Part shown: one piece after another, positions 60,714 through 64,000 of the stretch
Layout: each line of letters opens with the position of its first letter
How positions within the stretch are numbered: position 1 is the first letter of the stretch
Assembly: GCF_039521745.1 (NCBI RefSeq)
Contig: NZ_BAAACT010000153.1
Length of the DNA: 64,000 nucleotides
Strand: one strand, 5' to 3'
Source of the DNA: Faecalicatena contorta
GTDB lineage: Bacteria; Bacillota; Clostridia; Lachnospirales; Lachnospiraceae
Notes under the pieces: generated by a model
Databases searched by the model: none
Told to the model about the DNA's origin: nothing
The model's input: only the letters and a program-made list of their open reading frames with translations
Position numbers and translations under genes: made by a program

Positions 60714-63248
60714 TTGAAAGGATTAATAAAAAGGGGATTAGCAGTAGTATTAGGAGCATGTTTGATTGGAAGCGGTTTATATAAGTCTGAGATGATGACC
60801 TATGCAGCCCAGGAAAACGAACAGACGGCTGGTCAGAACGACGATATTTCGGGAAATGAAAGTCCAGACGGACAGGAGTATAACGATAATTCCGGGGAGC
60901 AGAATTATGAGAATGTGCCAGAACAGGATGGCTCCGGTGAAAATAATGACGGCGGTGACGATCAAACCGGTGCAAATACGGATGTGGGAGGCAGTACAGA
61001 TGATGCCGGGAACACAGGGGAAGCAGGCACAGATGAGACGGGCAGTACGGGTGACAATGAGACAGAGGAAGAAGGCGGCGGGGAAACACAGCCGGACACA
61101 GAAACTGTTTTAAAAGAAAACAGCTGGAGATATCAGGATGGGGTTCCAACGTCAAAGTTTTCTTTCTATGCGAGAAGCGGCGGCTATTCAAAAGCCTGGC
61201 AGAAGGTGAATGGAGTTTACGTGAACAGTGAGGGAAAGCCCATTGAAGGTGCTGTGAAAAAAGGAATTGACGTCAGCCAGCACCAGGGTAAAATTGACTG
61301 GGCGAAAGTGAAGGCAGACGGAATAGATTATGCAATTATACGATGCGGGTACGGAGATAACTATACATATCAGGATGATACGTCATGGCAGTATAATGTA
61401 TCGGAATGTGAACGCCTGGGCATACCGTATGGTGTTTATATTTATTCCTACGCTACCAATACAACAATGGCTAAAAGCGAAGCAGAACATGTCTTAAGAC
61501 TTATAAAAGGCCGTAATTTATCTTATCCCGTTTACTTTGATATGGAAGATAACTCAACAGTAAATGTGAGCAGCAGCATGAAAGGCCAGATTGCGAAAAC
61601 ATTTTGCGACACAGTGACGGCTGCGGGGTATAGAGTGGGTATTTATGCTAACTTGAACTGGTGGACAAACTATCTGACAGACTCTGTATTTAATAACAGT
61701 TCCTGGTCTAAATGGGTTGCCCAGTACAATTCAACCTGTGACTATAATGGGAAGTATGATATGTGGCAGTGTACGGATAAGGGCCGTGTATCAGGAATCA
61801 GTGGAAACGTAGACCTGAATTTCCTGATGGATGCTTCCATTGACAACAGTGGGTCAAACGGCAATTCCGGCGGAAATAAAGAAAGTCTTGTTTCATTTGC
61901 TGCATACATGGCTAACACGGGATGGCTGGAAACGGTGCACAATGGAGAGGATGCAGGGCTTCCTGGCGCCTCAAAGGATCTGCAGGCATTTAAAATCAGT
62001 ATTGGCAGTGGGTATGGAGATCTGGGAGTAAAATACAGTGCGCATGTTTCTGGTGGTGTTGGCTGGCAGAATTATGTGAGCAATGGAAATGTAGCCGGGG
62101 TAATAGAGAATGGGAAGGCTATGGAGGCTGTGAAGATTGAACTCACGGGGAATGAAGCTTCGAAGTACGATATCTATTACCGTGTTTATGTACGAAATAC
62201 CGGCTGGATGGGCTGGGCAAAGAATGGGCAGTCTGCAGGAACGGAAGGCTACAGCAGAAGAATAGAGTCCATACAGATAAAAATAGTTTCCAAGGGAGCT
62301 GCTGCACCTGGATCCACAGATAACGCATTTCAGGTAAAAGGGATTAAGGTTGCCTACCAGACATATGTCAAAGGGCAAGGTTGGCAGGGAGTAAGGATAA
62401 ATGGCGAGACAAGCGGTACTTCCGGAGCTCATCTGCCGATTGAAGGCATGAGGATGGAGATCAGAGAGTCTGATTACAGCGGCAGTATTGTGTACAATAC
62501 ATACATGCAGAATTATGGCTGGCTGACCGATAAGTCCAATAACAGTACGAATGGATTATTAGGCCAGGGGCTGCGTATGGAAGCCTTTAAGGTGAAACTG
62601 ACAGGTGATCTCGCTAAATATTATGATGTCTACTATCGTGCCCATGTCCAGAATATCGGCTGGATGGGCTGGGCTAAAAATGGCCAGATAGCTGGTACCG
62701 CGGAGTATTCTTTGAGAATAGAGGCCGTGGAAGTAAAACTGGTGAAGAAAGGCGGTGCGGCGCCCGGTTCTACATCGAACGCCTATCAGCATCCGCTGGT
62801 GATGTATCAGACTCATGTACAGTTTGACGGGTGGCAGTCATTTGTCAGGGACGGAGAAATTAGTGGATTGACAGGCCAGTCCAGACGTTTAGAAGCTATC
62901 AATATCAAGATACCGAATCAGGACTACACAGGGAACATCGAATACAGGACTCATGTACAGTTTACTGGCTGGCAGGGGTGGAAGAAGAATGGCCAGATGT
63001 CCGGAACAAGCGGACAGTCCTTACGGCTGGAGGCTATTGAGATAAAACTTACAGGAGAGATGGCAAAACATTATGATATTTACTACCGCACCCATGTGCA
63101 GTTTTCAGGCTGGCTGGGCTGGGCTAAGAACGGCGGAAGTGCCGGTACATCAGGAATGTCCAGGCGAATGGAAGCCATACAGATTAAAATTGTGCCAAAA
63201 GGGAGTGCAGCTCCTGGAAGCACCAGCGGGGCATATCTGAAACAATAA
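60714..63248 (+). CDS. Secreted GH25 lysozyme with nine ChW repeats
   Basis: The 844-residue protein has a signal peptide (about 1-32, VVLGACLIGSGLY then cleavage near TYAAQE), an acidic low-complexity region (33-130), a GH25 N,O-diacetylmuramidase domain (about 178-380, KKGIDVSQHQGKIDW; acidic pair in YFDMED near 276-278) and nine ChW repeats (about 395-840) with GW cores such as IGWMGWAKNG. It should cleave the glycan chain of peptidoglycan and remain surface-bound. I start at a TTG at 60714 with GGGAG 8 nt upstream; an in-frame ATG 30 bases earlier has no such site. No His-tag-like or sortase motif at the end. Confidence 0.93.
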   Translation: MKGLIKRGLAVVLGACLIGSGLYKSEMMTYAAQENEQTAGQNDDISGNESPDGQEYNDNSGEQNYENVPEQDGSGENNDGGDDQTGANTDVGGSTDDAGNTGEAGTDETGSTGDNETEEEGGGETQPDTETVLKENSWRYQDGVPTSKFSFYARSGGYSKAWQKVNGVYVNSEGKPIEGAVKKGIDVSQHQGKIDWAKVKADGIDYAIIRCGYGDNYTYQDDTSWQYNVSECERLGIPYGVYIYSYATNTTMAKSEAEHVLRLIKGRNLSYPVYFDMEDNSTVNVSSSMKGQIAKTFCDTVTAAGYRVGIYANLNWWTNYLTDSVFNNSSWSKWVAQYNSTCDYNGKYDMWQCTDKGRVSGISGNVDLNFLMDASIDNSGSNGNSGGNKESLVSFAAYMANTGWLETVHNGEDAGLPGASKDLQAFKISIGSGYGDLGVKYSAHVSGGVGWQNYVSNGNVAGVIENGKAMEAVKIELTGNEASKYDIYYRVYVRNTGWMGWAKNGQSAGTEGYSRRIESIQIKIVSKGAAAPGSTDNAFQVKGIKVAYQTYVKGQGWQGVRINGETSGTSGAHLPIEGMRMEIRESDYSGSIVYNTYMQNYGWLTDKSNNSTNGLLGQGLRMEAFKVKLTGDLAKYYDVYYRAHVQNIGWMGWAKNGQIAGTAEYSLRIEAVEVKLVKKGGAAPGSTSNAYQHPLVMYQTHVQFDGWQSFVRDGEISGLTGQSRRLEAINIKIPNQDYTGNIEYRTHVQFTGWQGWKKNGQMSGTSGQSLRLEAIEIKLTGEMAKHYDIYYRTHVQFSGWLGWAKNGGSAGTSGMSRRMEAIQIKIVPKGSAAPGSTSGAYLKQ

Positions 63249-63273
63249 TGGATCATATCCCTTAAGGGCCCAA

Positions 63274-63301
63274 GCAGCACCTGCCCGTAAGGCAGGTCTG
63301 C
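63274..63301 (+). other. Hairpin between the lysozyme and the family 2 glycosyltransferase
   Basis: GCAG.ACCTGCC pairs with GGCAGGT.CTGC (7-bp core stem, loop CGTAA, 4-bp extension with one bulge). No T-run follows. Possible attenuator or weak terminator. Confidence 0.5.
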
Positions 63302-63345
63302 AAACACCGCGGTGAAGAATGGATACAAGTCAGGAAGGATAGAAC

Positions 63346-64000
63346 ATGAAACTTATTATACAGATTCCCTGTTATAATGAAGCAGAGACGTTGGAGATCG
63401 CTCTAAATGCTTTGCCAAAAAAGATTGACGGCATTGATAAGATTGAATATTTAATTATTAATGACGGAAGTATAGATAATACGGCAGAAATTGCGAAAAA
63501 CTGGGGCGTCCATTATATCGTTAATTTCAAGCGGAACAAAGGGCTGGCGAAAGGCTTTATGGCCGGCCTGGATGCATGCCTGAGAAACGGGGCGGATATC
63601 ATTGTGAACACGGATGCAGACAACCAGTATTGTGCAGATGATATTGAAGAGCTTGTCCGTCCGATTCTAGAAGGAAAATCCGATATTGTTATTGGAGAAC
63701 GTCCGATTGATGCAACGGAACATTTTTCACCGTTAAAGAAAAAGTTGCAGCATCTCGGGAGCTGGGTTGTACGTATTGCATCTAAATCAGATATCCCGGA
63801 TGCACCGAGTGGTTTCCGTGCATACAGCCGGGATGCCGCTATGCAGATGAATGTAAGTAACGAATATACGTATACTCTGGAGACAATCGTCCAGGCAGGA
63901 AGGAATAAGATTGCAATGATGTCGGTGCCGATCCGCACAAACGCCGAGCTGAGGCCTTCCAGACTCTTCAGCAGTATGTTTGGATATATAAAGAAATCAA
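63346..64000 (+). CDS. Glycosyltransferase family 2, cut by the window end
   Basis: The reading frame stays open from an ATG at 63346, with AGGAAGG 7 nt upstream, to the last base. The 218 visible residues begin MKLIIQIPCYNEAETLEIAL, the N-terminal GT-A signature, with LIINDGSIDNT near 37 and the metal-binding segment NTDADNQY near 86-93; PSGFRAYSRDAA near 162 follows. This matches glycosyltransferases that make undecaprenyl- or dolichyl-phosphate sugars or build O-units. The continued gene lies outside the window. Confidence 0.9.
   Translation, partial: MKLIIQIPCYNEAETLEIALNALPKKIDGIDKIEYLIINDGSIDNTAEIAKNWGVHYIVNFKRNKGLAKGFMAGLDACLRNGADIIVNTDADNQYCADDIEELVRPILEGKSDIVIGERPIDATEHFSPLKKKLQHLGSWVVRIASKSDIPDAPSGFRAYSRDAAMQMNVSNEYTYTLETIVQAGRNKIAMMSVPIRTNAELRPSRLFSSMFGYIKKS

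Overview
The window looks like chromosomal DNA of an anaerobic, low-to-medium GC Firmicute, most likely a member of the Lachnospiraceae. Supporting evidence: a clostridial gene set (class III fructose-bisphosphatase, long-form HPF, indolepyruvate:ferredoxin oxidoreductase, CdaA/CdaR), strong AGGAGG-type ribosome binding sites with frequent TTG/GTG starts, and two cell-wall hydrolases that end in clostridial hydrophobic (ChW) repeats. I found no rRNA, tRNA, CRISPR array, prophage or complete insertion sequence.

Layout. 1-3.1 kb: a possible IS end, then hpf and typA on the minus strand. 3.4-9.4 kb: a two-OB-fold SSB-like protein, dapA, dapB (diaminopimelate/lysine branch), fbp, a divergent sigma-70 factor and a small lipoprotein. 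9.5-13.2 kb: iorA-iorB plus a phenylacetate-CoA-ligase-like enzyme (oxidative decarboxylation of aryl pyruvates), bracketed by two GGGGTCTGACCCC palindromes. 13.2-21.7 kb: a stand-alone eukaryote-type HisA, secA, prfB with its programmed frameshift, then hom, an ApgM-like phosphatase-superfamily enzyme proposed elsewhere as a homoserine kinase, and lysC. 21.9-23.6 kb: XRE regulator, CYTH protein and DJ-1/PfpI protein. 23.7-31.2 kb: proteostasis block tig-clpP-clpX-lon, followed by engB and an AI-2E-family membrane protein.

31.2-33.5 kb is accessory: a BclA-like protein, a MATE gene with an internal deletion, a small Cys-containing protein, and two very large palindromes. 33.5-38.4 kb: uvrB-uvrA. 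38.8-43.5 kb: an orphan solute-binding lipoprotein coupled to a hybrid histidine kinase with two receiver domains. 43.6-45 kb: a frameshifted MATE gene with a G7 tract. 45.8-49.8 kb: mreB/mbl, recD2, comF. 49.8-55.1 kb: a structured RNA leader, two unknown membrane proteins, cdaA-cdaR (c-di-AMP synthesis), an HPr-like protein and a sugar nucleotidyltransferase. 55.2-64 kb: start of a cell-surface locus with a ChW glucosaminidase, a flippase, two glycosyltransferases and a ChW GH25 lysozyme.

The most unusual non-coding signal is a set of three giant near-perfect palindromes (about 120 to 280 bp). Each lies in the gap between convergent genes (three of the five convergent junctions in the window), and two share the same Y-shaped architecture: a roughly 90-100 bp outer stem topped by two hairpins. 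A second candidate new element is the multi-stem leader at 49863-50008, directly downstream of a promoter and upstream of the cda-linked membrane protein genes.
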